Assembly (NCBI GenBank): GCA_934747885.1
Contig: CAKVHE010000002.1
Coordinates: 124,001 to 188,000 of the forward strand
Direction of reading: 5' to 3'
From: an uncultured Clostridia bacterium
Lineage (GTDB): Bacteria > Bacillota > Clostridia > Christensenellales > UBA1242
Length of the DNA: 64,000 nt
Translations under genes and position numbers: made by a program
The notes under the pieces: generated by a model
Seen by the model: the letters and a program-made list of their open reading frames with translations, nothing else
The model's database searches: none
What the model was told of the DNA's origin: nothing
Shown here: one piece after another, positions 17,315 through 26,301 of the stretch
How the letters are laid out: each line of letters starts with the position of its first letter
Numbering within the stretch: the first letter of the stretch is position 1

Positions 17315-19447
17315 ATGAACAAAAGTTTAATTTTGGACGCCTTAAAAAGGCAAAAGAATACTTATTTTGGTGAAAGAGAATTGATGAAAATGCTTTGCCG
17401 AGAAATTGGCGAAGATAGTTTGGCTATAAAAGCGGCAATACGTGAACTTTTGGAAAGCGGTGAAATTATTGAAACCGAAAGATACAAGTATGCGCTTACC
17501 GAAAGGAGTGATTACATAAAAGGCACTTTTGTAGGCAACAGCAAAGGTTTTGGTTTTGTTGAACCCACCGACCGCACCAAAGAAGATTTGTTTATTCCTG
17601 AAAGGTCGGTAAATGGCGCGTTCCATGGCGATACGGTGCTTGCAAGGCTGGCACAAAAACGCTTAAAGGGCTACAAAAAATTTAACTCAAGTGAGGGTAA
17701 CCGCAAAGAAGCAGAAATTGTTAAGGTGCTTAAACGCGGTATAAGCATTTTGGTTGGCACCTATACGGCGATCAATGGCGGTGGGGTGGTAAAGCCTGAC
17801 GATGCACGCATAGCCGATCAAGTTTTTGTATCAATGGACAAAACGAATAACGCGCGCACCAATGAAAAAGTGGTGTTAAAATTAACTTGTTACCCTTCGC
17901 GAAACGAGATGGCAATGGGTGAAATTGTAGAGGTTCTTGGCAATGCAAATGACCTAGGGGTAGACACGTTGTCGATTGTGCGCTCGTTTGGGCTTTTTGA
18001 AAAATTTCCAGATAACGTGCTAGAAGAAGCAAAAAAGGTAGCGGTAGAGCCTACCGCAAAAGATATTAAGGGCAGAACCGATTTTACCAAAGATTTGGTG
18101 TTTACCATAGACGGCGAAGATGCAAAAGATTTTGACGATGCAATCTCGCTAACAAAAAATGCAAAAGGCTACTTATTAAAAGTTCATATTGCCGATGTTT
18201 CTAATTATGTTAGAGCCGGGAGCGCGCTTGATAGCGAGGCGTACAACCGTGCAACAAGCGTGTATTTTCCTGATATGGTAATTCCTATGCTTCCGGTGGA
18301 ATTATCCAATGATGTATGTTCGCTTAACCCAAATGTGCTAAGATTGACGCTTTCGGTAGTGATGCAGCTTGATAAAGAAGGCAATATTTTAGATTATCAA
18401 ATAACCAATGGTGCTATTGTAAGTAAGTATCGTATGACTTATACCAAAGTTTCAAAAATTTTTGCAGGTGATAAGGCCTTGTGCAAAGAATACAAAGAAT
18501 TGGTACCAATGCTACTGGATATGAAGGAACTTGCTGAACTACTTATTAAACGCAGAGATAATGCAGGTGAGCTTGATTTTGATTTGCCGGAAGTGCAAAT
18601 TGATGTTGATGAAAACAAAAAAATTGTGGATATTTATCGCAAGCCAAGAGGGCTAGCAGATAGACTTATTGAGCAATTTATGGTGGTTACCAACGAGGTC
18701 GTTGCGAGATATGCAAAAGATGTTGGGTTGCCATTTATTTACCGCGTGCATGAAGTGCCAACGCCCGAACGCATAAAAGCCTTTAATGACTTTGTGCGTG
18801 GCGTGGGGCTAAACTTGACAATTGCCGAAAATGAACCAAAACCAAAAGATGTGCAAAAGGTGCTTGTTACCATAAAGGATACACCGGCAAAAAATGTTAT
18901 TTCGTCCTTGTTATTGCGTTCAATGCAAAAGGCGAGATATTACGAGTTGCCACTTGGTCACTTTGGTTTGGCGCTTGCCGATTATTGCCACTTTACTTCG
19001 CCTATTCGTCGTTTGCCAGATTTGATTATTCACCGAATATTAAAGGCATCTTTAGCCGGCGAGCTAGATTCACGCAAGTTTGAACAATTTGAAGATTTCG
19101 TGCACAATGCGTCGGAGCAGGCAAGTGCAAGAGAGCGTTTGGCTGATGATGCTGAGCGGGCAGTTGATGATTTAAAGAAAACCGAATATATGAGCAAAAA
19201 AATTGGTGAGATTTATGACGGCGTCATTTCGGGAGTAACACAAAGCGGGTTTTATGTTGCTCTTGAAAACACTGTTGAAGGTTTTGTACGCGAAGACACT
19301 TTACCAACCGATAATTACTATTATGATGAACGCAAAATGGCGTTTATTGGCAAAAAGCATAAGTTTATGCTTGGTGGATCAGTAAAAATTAAAGTTGCAA
19401 ACACAAACTTGCAAGAACGCAAAATAGATTTTGTATTAGTGGAGTAG
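17315..19447 (+). CDS. rnr: Ribonuclease R
   Basis: The 710-residue exoribonuclease has an N-terminal winged-helix domain (1-65), two cold-shock-like RNA-binding domains (about 70-225), the RNB catalytic domain with DAKDFDDAISL near residue 268 carrying the metal-binding aspartates, and a C-terminal S1 domain (about 625-705). It degrades structured RNA 3' to 5' and acts with tmRNA/SmpB in ribosome rescue. The next two genes are smpB and ssrA, the typical cluster. Confidence 0.96.
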   Translation: MNKSLILDALKRQKNTYFGERELMKMLCREIGEDSLAIKAAIRELLESGEIIETERYKYALTERSDYIKGTFVGNSKGFGFVEPTDRTKEDLFIPERSVNGAFHGDTVLARLAQKRLKGYKKFNSSEGNRKEAEIVKVLKRGISILVGTYTAINGGGVVKPDDARIADQVFVSMDKTNNARTNEKVVLKLTCYPSRNEMAMGEIVEVLGNANDLGVDTLSIVRSFGLFEKFPDNVLEEAKKVAVEPTAKDIKGRTDFTKDLVFTIDGEDAKDFDDAISLTKNAKGYLLKVHIADVSNYVRAGSALDSEAYNRATSVYFPDMVIPMLPVELSNDVCSLNPNVLRLTLSVVMQLDKEGNILDYQITNGAIVSKYRMTYTKVSKIFAGDKALCKEYKELVPMLLDMKELAELLIKRRDNAGELDFDLPEVQIDVDENKKIVDIYRKPRGLADRLIEQFMVVTNEVVARYAKDVGLPFIYRVHEVPTPERIKAFNDFVRGVGLNLTIAENEPKPKDVQKVLVTIKDTPAKNVISSLLLRSMQKARYYELPLGHFGLALADYCHFTSPIRRLPDLIIHRILKASLAGELDSRKFEQFEDFVHNASEQASARERLADDAERAVDDLKKTEYMSKKIGEIYDGVISGVTQSGFYVALENTVEGFVREDTLPTDNYYYDERKMAFIGKKHKFMLGGSVKIKVANTNLQERKIDFVLVE

Positions 19448-19459
19448 ATCAATTGGGGC

Positions 19460-19488
19460 TTGCAAATAGTTAAAGCTTGTGCTAAAAT
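19460..19488 (+). promoter_or_regulatory. Promoter of smpB
   Basis: TTGCAA (19460-19465) and TAAAAT (19483-19488) have a 17-base spacer. Confidence 0.65.
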
Positions 19489-19511
19489 AATTGCAAGCAA
19501 ACGGGGAATAG

Positions 19512-19970
19512 ATGGAAAAACTTATTGCAGACAACAAAAAAGCCTTTTTTGATTACACAATTGTAGAAAAATTGGAGGCAGGAATAGAACTAGTGGGTGC
19601 GGAAGTAAAATCGGTACGCGACGCACGAGTTAATTTGAAGGATAGTTATATAATTATCAAAAACAACGAAGCTTTTTTGCTTAATGCGCATATTGCAGAA
19701 TATACCAAAGTGAGCGGTTTTTCTAAGGTTGACCCAATGCGAACGCGCAAACTGCTTTTGCATAAGGCGGAAATAGCAAAACTAGCAAAATATGCCGAAA
19801 TACAAGGTTACACCTTGGTTCCAACCAAAATGTACTTTAAAGGAGGCAAAGCAAAAGTGGAAGTTGGGGTGGCAAAAGGTAAGGAAGGCTTTAACAAAAA
19901 GCAGTCAATAAAGGAAAAGGACCTGACTCGTGAAGCCAATAGACAATTAAAAAATGTGCGCGTAAGATAA
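19512..19970 (+). CDS. smpB: SsrA-binding protein SmpB
   Basis: A 152-residue SmpB with GIELVGAEVKSVRDARVNLKDSY, the LNAHIAEY motif, and a basic C-terminal tail that lies in the decoding centre during trans-translation. It sits six bases before the tmRNA gene. Confidence 0.97.
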   Translation: MEKLIADNKKAFFDYTIVEKLEAGIELVGAEVKSVRDARVNLKDSYIIIKNNEAFLLNAHIAEYTKVSGFSKVDPMRTRKLLLHKAEIAKLAKYAEIQGYTLVPTKMYFKGGKAKVEVGVAKGKEGFNKKQSIKEKDLTREANRQLKNVRVR

Positions 19971-19976
19971 CATCTT

Positions 19977-20323
19977 GGGGGTGAAATAGCTTCGACAGCA
20001 GTTTTGGGCAGTAATTAGCACGCAGTTAGGCGTAACTTTAAACACGCAAAACTTTAAATAAACGCAGACAATTCTGTAAATTACGCTGTAGCCGCTTAAT
20101 GGCTTGGCCGTTAACTTGGCGGTACCAATACGCTGAGATTTAACGTCATTTTATTGGTGAACGATTGCACGGGTTAGTCTTTGCCGTGCAACCGCATAAA
20201 AAGGCTATAAGTGAAAGGTGTTTCTATGCTAAATTTCACTTGAATTTTTGCCATAGAATAAGCGTGTAGAAGATTGTTGTGTAAGATTGTTGGACATGGG
20301 GGCGGAACCCATCACCTCCACCA
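19977..20323 (+). ncRNA. ssrA: tmRNA (SsrA)
   Basis: The 5' end GGGGGTG pairs with CACCTCC at the 3' end, followed by A and an encoded CCA. The T-arm-like segment GGCGGAACCCATCACC is present. The tag frame reads through GCA GAC AAT TCT GTA AAT TAC GCT GTA GCC GCT TAA, so the degradation tag ends NYAVAA. The most likely resume codon is GCA, giving ADNSVNYAVAA, although the AAC before it is possible. Size is 347 nt, one piece. Confidence 0.95.
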
Positions 20324-20327
20324 ATCA

Positions 20328-20351
20328 AAGAGCCGAAAGGCTCTTTTTTAT
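20328..20351 (+). terminator. Intrinsic terminator after ssrA
   Basis: AAAGAGCC-GAAA-GGCTCTTTTTT. Confidence 0.9.
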
Positions 20352-20402
20352 ATCAAAAAGTGTTTAGTAGGAAATTTTTTTGCAAAACACCTATAATTCG
20401 TT

Positions 20403-20430
20403 TTGAAAATAAAAATTTGTGTGATAAAAT
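20403..20430 (+). promoter_or_regulatory. Probable promoter of the secreted DUF6273-type gene
   Basis: TTGAAA (20403-20408) and TAAAAT (20425-20430) have a 16-base spacer, about 60 bases before the ATG. Confidence 0.5.
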
Positions 20431-20491
20431 TATATAGAATAATAAGGCTAATTTTGAACAGATTAAATTAAGAAGGTTTAATAGGTGACAA

Positions 20492-22171
20492 ATGAAAAAT
20501 AAAAGACCATTAAAAACCAAATTGATTGCAGTAATAATTTCTATGGTAAGTGCCGTATCGCTTATTGCGGTAGGTGTTTTGGCGTCAATTACCAAATTTA
20601 CCATAACCATTAGCAACCAACTTGATGTAAAAATTGAAACAGTAGAAGGTAATTTGTACGCAACGCGTATGGGTGATGTTTGTTATGCCGGTGATAGACA
20701 AAACACGGCAACAGCAAACCTAAATTCTGCAAATGACCTTGTTGCCACCAATTGGCTAAATTTGTATGATATGGCAAATGGTGGGGCAAACGAAACAAAC
20801 ATTACGGAAATTAGCAAGGCAGTAGATTTTGTTAGTGATGATGCTGTAGCTGCTGCTGTAGCAAACAATCGCACCAGTGTTTCTATTGTTTATTATTTTT
20901 ACTATTCGTTAAAAGATGAAGCAATGGCAAACAGCCGTATTTACTTAACGGCAGACGCGCCAACCACAATACCTAATGGTTTAACTATTAGTTATGCCTA
21001 CGAATATACCACATCGGCAACCCTTCCAGATTTTACAAATGGGGTGGCAATGGTGAGTGGCGATAGCGTTATTGTTGACGTTGGTCATAGTTCGGTGTTT
21101 ATAAAAGCCGAAGCCAAAGTTGATTTAACAAAATCGGTAACCTTGACAGCACTTGATTGGCACTTTATTTTAAACTTTAAAGTTTCTACTGAAGGAACTT
21201 CGGGTGTTGTAAAAATAGACGGCAAGCCAATTATGGGCAATTTCTACCACTATGTAGAACTTGGTGAATATCCACAAACTCACGTTAGCGATAGTGCTAC
21301 CATTTCGGCGCTTAATAGCTTGACGGACTCGGCAAAAACTTCACGCAGCTTTACAGTTGGTGGTGCAAACGATGCAAAAGTTGCTTATCCAGAATACAAC
21401 TATAGCGGTAGCAAGTATGTAAAAGTACAAAGCGCAATGGTTGCAGGCACCGGTTATAAATTTACTGACGGCGAAACCGTTACTAATGGAAACACCTATT
21501 GGTTTAAGGTTGAACCAATCAAATGGTACTTGCTAGAATCGTATGCAAATTCTAGTGGCCCATACACTGGTTCCACAAAAAATGTAAAACTTATTAGTGA
21601 AAAAGTTTTAACGGCAAACGTTATGTGGAATACTGTTGCTGGTGGAACTCTTTGGGCAAACAGCAATGTGCGTTCGTGGCTAAATGACAGTTTTTACAAC
21701 AGCGCGTTTAGCACAGCGGACAAGGCAAAAATAAAAACAAATCTTACTCGTTACAACAGCGGTGGTGGCTCTAATCATACCTTGCAAGATGACTATAAGG
21801 CAACAAGCAGTGAATACTCTTGCCACGACAATGTATGGCTGTTAAGTTACTACGAGGGTTCTAAAACTTTTAATGGTGACAATATGTATTTCCATCGCGC
21901 AATGGTTGATGCGTATAAGGGTGGAGGTATTTACCAAAGCTCAACAAGTGAAGCGGTTATCCCAACCGACTTTGCTCTTGCAAACCGCACATTTGTTAGC
22001 GCTGATGGCAAAAATGCTGCATCATTCTGGCTACGTACTGCCGGCTTTGAACTAGAAGGTAATAAATATGTCGGCGTTGTTACCGCAGTTGACGGCGGTC
22101 TTGGATTTACTTATCCACCAACACAAAATACTGTGGGCGTAAGACCGGTTATTATTGCTGATATTGACTAA
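20492..22171 (+). CDS. Secreted protein with a SipW-like leader and a DUF6273-type C-terminal domain (paralogue of the DGR targets, not itself diversified)
   Basis: The 559-residue protein has a signal/anchor segment at about residues 10-33 (AVIISMVSAVSLIAVGVLAS), an N-terminal beta domain shared with the genes at 27142, 36582 and 46781, and a C-terminal domain (about 250-559) that starts YHYVELGEYPQT and contains WLRTAG near the end. Unlike the DGR targets it lacks the fibronectin-like middle domain. Its region after WLRTAG shows no nucleotide match to the template repeat. It is probably a surface or secreted binding protein. A strong terminator follows. Confidence 0.75.
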   Translation: MKNKRPLKTKLIAVIISMVSAVSLIAVGVLASITKFTITISNQLDVKIETVEGNLYATRMGDVCYAGDRQNTATANLNSANDLVATNWLNLYDMANGGANETNITEISKAVDFVSDDAVAAAVANNRTSVSIVYYFYYSLKDEAMANSRIYLTADAPTTIPNGLTISYAYEYTTSATLPDFTNGVAMVSGDSVIVDVGHSSVFIKAEAKVDLTKSVTLTALDWHFILNFKVSTEGTSGVVKIDGKPIMGNFYHYVELGEYPQTHVSDSATISALNSLTDSAKTSRSFTVGGANDAKVAYPEYNYSGSKYVKVQSAMVAGTGYKFTDGETVTNGNTYWFKVEPIKWYLLESYANSSGPYTGSTKNVKLISEKVLTANVMWNTVAGGTLWANSNVRSWLNDSFYNSAFSTADKAKIKTNLTRYNSGGGSNHTLQDDYKATSSEYSCHDNVWLLSYYEGSKTFNGDNMYFHRAMVDAYKGGGIYQSSTSEAVIPTDFALANRTFVSADGKNAASFWLRTAGFELEGNKYVGVVTAVDGGLGFTYPPTQNTVGVRPVIIADID

Positions 22172-22175
22172 TTTG

Positions 22176-22208
22176 TTAGCAAGCACAAAAAGTGCTTGCT
22201 AATTTTTT
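22176..22208 (+). terminator. Intrinsic terminator
   Basis: TTAGCAAGCAC-AAAAA-GTGCTTGCTAA is followed by a T run. Confidence 0.9.
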
Positions 22209-22241
22209 ACCTATTTGTTTTGAGATTTTGATTTATTGTGG

Positions 22242-22247
22242 TATACT
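22242..22247 (+). promoter_or_regulatory. -10 element of a leaderless transcript
   Basis: TATACT ends seven bases before the ATG at 22254, so transcription should start at or next to the initiation codon. No Shine-Dalgarno is present. Confidence 0.5.
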
Positions 22248-22253
22248 AAAAAT

Positions 22254-22835
22254 ATGGAAAACGAATTAGAGGGCTATTATTTAAAGCGCAAGGTAGATTT
22301 TAATGGTGACAAAAAGGCGGTAACGCTGGTAAATCTTTTGTGTATGTTTTTGATGCTAACCTTGGCTTTTGTTGTGTATATTTGCTTTTTGCACGGGCTA
22401 GACAAACATCAACTTGCACAACTAATTTATTATCCAAATTTTATAATTATTGTGCTTGGTTTAATATGGCTTCCGGTGGTGCATGAACTTATTCATTCGC
22501 TTGCTTTTAGGTGTTTTGGCGTAAAGACCAAACGCGTGGACAAGTTTAGCGGACTCTTTGCGTATTCGGGGGCGTTGTCGGCGCTATATAAAAACAGGTA
22601 TATTCTTGTGGCGCTTGCGCCAACGGTGATTTTAAGCTTAATTTTTGGCGTTTTATTGGCATTTTTACCTCTTAAATGGATATTTGGCGTGGCAATTTTG
22701 GAATGTACAGTAATAGGACAGTCGGCTGGTGATTTTTATATCATAAAAGAGATTATAACTGAACCTAAAACAAGCAAGATTTTAGATGAGGGATTAAATA
22801 TTGCAATTTATCGCAAAAAGGAATCGACAAAATAA
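22254..22835 (+). CDS. DUF3267-type membrane metalloprotease-like protein
   Basis: The 193-residue protein has four to five hydrophobic segments and HELIH, an HExxH zinc motif, within the second one. This fits the DUF3267 family of putative membrane zinc metalloproteases. The ATG at 22254 has no ribosome binding site and lies right behind a -10 box, so the mRNA may be leaderless. An earlier TTG at 22236 lies inside the promoter. The substrate is unknown. Confidence 0.7.
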   Translation: MENELEGYYLKRKVDFNGDKKAVTLVNLLCMFLMLTLAFVVYICFLHGLDKHQLAQLIYYPNFIIIVLGLIWLPVVHELIHSLAFRCFGVKTKRVDKFSGLFAYSGALSALYKNRYILVALAPTVILSLIFGVLLAFLPLKWIFGVAILECTVIGQSAGDFYIIKEIITEPKTSKILDEGLNIAIYRKKESTK

Positions 22836-22917
22836 CCTACAATACCCCATAAACTTTTTTGGTGATTTTTTGGTCTTATCTTATAATTAAGGTAAGACTT
22901 TTTATTTAGGGGAAAAA

Positions 22918-23718
22918 ATGGGTAGAGTAATTGTAGTAACGAGTGGAAAAGGCGGGGTAGGTAAAACCACCATAATAGCCAATTTGGGTATTGGGCTTGC
23001 CACTATGGGTGAAAAAGTGGTTATGCTTGATGGTGATATTGGCCTTAATAACTTGGATGTTGTTATGCAGGTGGAAAACAAAGTGGTTTACGACTTGGTG
23101 GACTGCTTGGAGGGTAAGTGTAGGGTATCGCAGGCGCTTATTCAAAACCCAATTATTGAAAACTTGTTTGTGCTTCCAACTAGCAGATTTGTAAGCAAAG
23201 ATAAAATTGTGCCCGAAGACTTTCAAAAAATTGTGCAAAAACTTGCAAGTTGCTTTGATTATGTGCTTATAGACTGTCCGGCGGGGATAGACAAAGGCTT
23301 TTATTTGAGTGTATCCTACGCTACCGAAGCGTTGGTTGTAGTAACACCACATCTTTCATCGGTGCGCGATGCCGATCGTGTTATTGGAATTTTGGCTAGC
23401 CAAAATTTGTCTAGTATTAACCTAGTGGTAAATCGCATTAGGGGAGATTTGGTGGCGCGGCGCGAAATGCTATCAAGTGAAGAAATTGAACGCTTAATGG
23501 GCATTAGGGCGGTGGGGGTAATACCTGAAAGTGACAACATAAATTTGTATAGTTCTTTTTTGGGGTTTAGCGAAAGTTTGCAGAAAAGCAGTGTGGGCGT
23601 GGCGTTTGGAATATTGGCGCGCAATATTCAAAATTACAAATTTAGTCAATTTGATTATCTTTCAAAGTATCGTGGAATTTTTGGCTCCATTAGACGAAAC
23701 CTAAAACGTAACGCATAA
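22918..23718 (+). CDS. minD: Septum site-determining protein MinD
   Basis: The 266-residue ParA-family ATPase has the deviant Walker A GKGGVGKTT at residues 10-18, DGDIGLNNLD, the Walker B-like VLIDCPAGID, and a basic amphipathic C-terminus (RRNLKR) for membrane binding. It is followed by a minE-like gene ten bases later. MinD with MinE sets the division site by controlling MinC. No minC gene is visible nearby. Confidence 0.93.
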   Translation: MGRVIVVTSGKGGVGKTTIIANLGIGLATMGEKVVMLDGDIGLNNLDVVMQVENKVVYDLVDCLEGKCRVSQALIQNPIIENLFVLPTSRFVSKDKIVPEDFQKIVQKLASCFDYVLIDCPAGIDKGFYLSVSYATEALVVVTPHLSSVRDADRVIGILASQNLSSINLVVNRIRGDLVARREMLSSEEIERLMGIRAVGVIPESDNINLYSSFLGFSESLQKSSVGVAFGILARNIQNYKFSQFDYLSKYRGIFGSIRRNLKRNA

Positions 23719-23727
23719 GGAGAATTT

Positions 23728-23970
23728 ATGAAATCTAAACTGGCCGATACCAAAGCCCGACTAAAACGAATTTTGGTGCAAGACAAATATTTTGCCCCCA
23801 AAAGGCTAGAAAATATTTTAAAAAGCGAATTAACTGATTCGTTGTCCGCTTATATGAATTTGGAAGATTTGCAACTTGTTTTGAGAGTAAATGAAGCGGG
23901 CAAGTATGAACTTTTTGTAAAAGCAATTGCAAGTAGGTTACTTGTTACAAATGTGGCGGAAGTTGAGTAA
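23728..23970 (+). CDS. minE: Cell division topological specificity factor MinE-like
   Basis: The 80-residue protein follows minD in the same operon with AAGGAG before the ATG. It has the MinE layout: a short N-terminal part with KARLKRILVQDK, then a C-terminal dimerisation-like half. Sequence identity to characterised MinE is low, so the call relies on size, position and the N-terminal motif. Confidence 0.75.
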   Translation: MKSKLADTKARLKRILVQDKYFAPKRLENILKSELTDSLSAYMNLEDLQLVLRVNEAGKYELFVKAIASRLLVTNVAEVE

Positions 23971-24022
23971 AATAAAGGTACTATGTGTGACAATAGTGCC
24001 TAAATCTAGCAAAAAAGGCATT

Positions 24023-24052
24023 TTAACAAAAATTTAAGCATAACCATATAAA
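24023..24052 (+). promoter_or_regulatory. Promoter of a probable leaderless transcript (M23/M50 pair)
   Basis: TTAACA (24023-24028) and TATAAA (24047-24052) have an 18-base spacer. The ATG of the next gene is seven bases downstream and has no Shine-Dalgarno. Confidence 0.5.
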
Positions 24053-24059
24053 AGAAAAT

Positions 24060-24611
24060 ATGGAAACGCAACAAAAAAAATTTTATAAGGCGCTTGCCTT
24101 TTATGCACTAACCGCGTTAGTGCTTTTTCCATATTTTGTAAATGGTGCGTTGCTTTATGGTGTGCGTCAAATTGCCATGAGTTGGTCGCTGATTCCGGAT
24201 ACCGATAGCAAACTTAAATTTGTTTCGGGTGGGGTAAATGGTGAGGTTTCGGGGGAGGCCTATGAAGTTATGGATGGTTACACCTTGCCGGTGGAGATTA
24301 AAAAATTAAGCGTGGTGGGTGATGGCAAAATTGTTATTTTAACAAACGACAAAAGCGTGGTAAAAGCGCCTACCGATGCAAGCGTTACGGCAGGGCAGAT
24401 AAACGGCACACGGCAAGTAAGGTTAAAGTATTTTATGTTTTCGGCAGTGATGTATGGGTTTGAAACCGTGGGGGTAAAAACTGGACAAAAATTAAAGGCC
24501 GGACAACCAATTGGCACTCTTTGGGGTGACACTCTTACCATAGAAATTTACAAGGGGGATAGTTTGGTTCCAAAACGGACGCTAGAAACATACTTAAAGG
24601 AGTGGTTATGA
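24060..24611 (+). CDS. Membrane-anchored M23-like (SpoIVFA/SpoIIQ-like) protein
   Basis: The 183-residue protein has one N-terminal membrane segment (about residues 10-35) and an outside domain with the fold signature of lysostaphin-like M23 domains (KTGQKLKAGQPIGTLWG). The catalytic HxH is missing, so it is probably not a peptidase. It overlaps a SpoIVFB-like M50 protease gene. In spore formers SpoIVFA holds and regulates SpoIVFB; the same partnership is inferred here. No other sporulation gene is seen in the window. Confidence 0.6.
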   Translation: METQQKKFYKALAFYALTALVLFPYFVNGALLYGVRQIAMSWSLIPDTDSKLKFVSGGVNGEVSGEAYEVMDGYTLPVEIKKLSVVGDGKIVILTNDKSVVKAPTDASVTAGQINGTRQVRLKYFMFSAVMYGFETVGVKTGQKLKAGQPIGTLWGDTLTIEIYKGDSLVPKRTLETYLKEWL

Positions 24612-25486
24612 TAAAATCTGTATGGCAAAGAGTAAAGAAAAAATTTACAAAATGTCCGGTGGTTATGCACCCGCTGTTTATTATTTTTGGTCTGGTTACC
24701 ATAGTTGTCCGCAAAGCAGATTTGTTTGTTATGTACACGGTTTTAGCACTTTTGCACGAGGGCGCGCATTATTTGGTGGCAAAAAAATTGGGCTACAAGA
24801 TGTGCAAGGTAAGGTTGATGCCGTTTGGTGCCGAACTCTTTGGCGAAACGGACGAGTTTGCAGATAACGACGAAATTTTAATAAGTTTGGCGGGGCCGGT
24901 ATTTAATCTGTTGCTATGTTTGGCGTTGGTTACTATGTGGTGGATAGTGCCAATTACCTACGCGTACACGGTGGATATGTGTCTTGCTAGTTTGATGCTC
25001 GCTCTGTTCAATTTGCTGCCAATTTTTCCGCTGGACGGCGGGCGAGTGCTACTGGCGATTTTAAGTAAAAACACCACGCGTGAAACAGCAACCAAACGCA
25101 TAAAATGTTTGACGCAGGTGTTTGCATTTATTTTGCTTGGTCTGTTTGTGCTGTCGCTATTTTGGGGAATAAATTTGTCGCTTGGAATTGCTGGAATAAT
25201 GCTTTTTGCAAGTTCGCTGGCGCCTAGTGATGCGGGATATGTAAGATATTTTTGTTGGGAAAAACGCAAGCGTGCCCTTCTTCGCGGAACTGAAGAAGTG
25301 GTTGTGGCGGTGTTAGAAGATGTAAGTTTGGCAAAACTTTATAAAAGATTGTCGGCAAAAAAACTAACATTATTTAAGGTGTTTTCGGGTGACGGCAAAG
25401 AACTTTATATGGTTAGCGAACAAAAACTAGAAGAACTTATTGGCAAAAATGACGCAAAAACAACTTTGCGCGCAATCTTTAATTAA
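24608..25486 (+). CDS. Site-2 protease, M50 family (SpoIVFB-like)
   Basis: The 292-residue membrane protein has the zinc motif HEGAH in an early membrane segment and NLLPIFPLDGGR in a later one, the two hallmarks of M50 intramembrane metalloproteases. The C-terminal 90 residues resemble a small regulatory domain. The ATG at 24608 overlaps the stop of the preceding gene (ATGA). It cuts membrane-bound substrates such as sigma-factor precursors or anti-sigma factors; the target is unknown. Confidence 0.85.
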   Translation: MIKSVWQRVKKKFTKCPVVMHPLFIIFGLVTIVVRKADLFVMYTVLALLHEGAHYLVAKKLGYKMCKVRLMPFGAELFGETDEFADNDEILISLAGPVFNLLLCLALVTMWWIVPITYAYTVDMCLASLMLALFNLLPIFPLDGGRVLLAILSKNTTRETATKRIKCLTQVFAFILLGLFVLSLFWGINLSLGIAGIMLFASSLAPSDAGYVRYFCWEKRKRALLRGTEEVVVAVLEDVSLAKLYKRLSAKKLTLFKVFSGDGKELYMVSEQKLEELIGKNDAKTTLRAIFN

Positions 25487-25505
25487 CAGAGATACTTTGT
25501 AAGGC

Positions 25506-25532
25506 AAAAAGGCAGTGGCTTTTTTGCTTTAT
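25506..25532 (+). terminator. Weak terminator-like hairpin after the M50 gene
   Basis: AAAAAGGCAGTGGCTTTTTTGC folds into a short hairpin followed by T. Confidence 0.4.
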
Positions 25533-25536
25533 TTTA

Positions 25537-25565
25537 TTGACAAAAAACAAAGTATGTGGTATTAT
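25537..25565 (+). promoter_or_regulatory. Promoter of the rplU-prp-rpmA operon
   Basis: TTGACA (25537-25542) and TATTAT (25560-25565) have a 17-base spacer. Confidence 0.8.
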
Positions 25566-25571
25566 TCTAAA

Positions 25572-25655
25572 CGTGCCACACGAACAAGGCATTTTTAAGT
25601 ATGCGCTAAATTTGGTGCATCGCCTTTAAGGTGAGACTGGAGAAGGGAGGAAATA
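25572..25655 (+). promoter_or_regulatory. L21 leader-like structured 5' UTR
   Basis: The 90-base leader can pair AAGGC with GCCTT around an inner ATGC/GCAT stem, followed by the ribosome binding site GGGAGG. It matches the position of the ribosomal protein L21 leader RNA of Bacillota. I cannot confirm the consensus by eye. Confidence 0.45.
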
Positions 25656-25658
25656 TCA

Positions 25659-25967
25659 ATGTACGCTATCGTAGTTTGCGGAGGTAAACAACACAAAGCT
25701 GAAGTTGGCAAATTTTTCAAAGTTGAAAAAATTGACGCTGAAGTTGGCGCAAAGACTGAACTAAAAGCCGTTTTGTTTGTAGATGACAATGGCAAAGCAG
25801 TTTATGGCAAAGACGCTGAAAAAATCAAAGTTGTTGCCGAAGTATTAGAACAAGGCAAAGATGACAAAGTTACTGTTTTCAAGTACAAAGCAAAAAAGAA
25901 TGAACGTAAAAAACAAGGTCATCGTCAACCTTACACAAAATTAAAAATTGTATCTATGGGTAACTAA
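25659..25967 (+). CDS. rplU: 50S ribosomal protein L21
   Basis: A 102-residue L21 that starts YAIVVCGGKQHKAEVG and ends with GHRQPYTKLKI. It is the first gene of the conserved L21-Prp-L27 operon. Confidence 0.97.
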   Translation: MYAIVVCGGKQHKAEVGKFFKVEKIDAEVGAKTELKAVLFVDDNGKAVYGKDAEKIKVVAEVLEQGKDDKVTVFKYKAKKNERKKQGHRQPYTKLKIVSMGN

Positions 25968-25969
25968 TA

Positions 25970-26299
25970 ATGACAAACGTTCTCGTAGAGAAAAAAAATG
26001 GTAGTATTGTAAAAGTAACTTGCGACGGCCATACAAATTATGGTGAGCAAGGGGAAGACATTGTTTGTGCAGCGCTTTCGTCTATTGTTCAAACGGCTTT
26101 ACTTGGGCTTTTAACAGTTGCTAAAATAAATGTTAAAAGCAAACGCGACGATAATCGTGGATACCTAGAAATGGTTTTGCCGGACAATATGACAGCTAGC
26201 GAAAGACACGACGCTGATGTTATTACAACTACAATGCTTATGGGAATATCCGACTTGCACGAAGGATTTTCCGATTTTATAGAATTGGAGGTAAAATAG
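25970..26299 (+). CDS. prp: Ribosomal-processing cysteine protease Prp
   Basis: The 109-residue protein has GHTNYGEQGEDIVCAALS, containing the catalytic His and Cys of Prp (YsxB family). Prp removes the N-terminal extension of L27 in Bacillota and related bacteria. The next gene encodes an L27 with just such an extension, so the system is complete. Confidence 0.93.
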   Translation: MTNVLVEKKNGSIVKVTCDGHTNYGEQGEDIVCAALSSIVQTALLGLLTVAKINVKSKRDDNRGYLEMVLPDNMTASERHDADVITTTMLMGISDLHEGFSDFIELEVK

Positions 26300-26301
26300 T
26301 T

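Noticed and set aside
22030..22171. End of the gene at 20492 as a variable repeat
   Set aside because: There is no nucleotide match to the template and length differs; only WLRTAG and VRP are shared at protein level.
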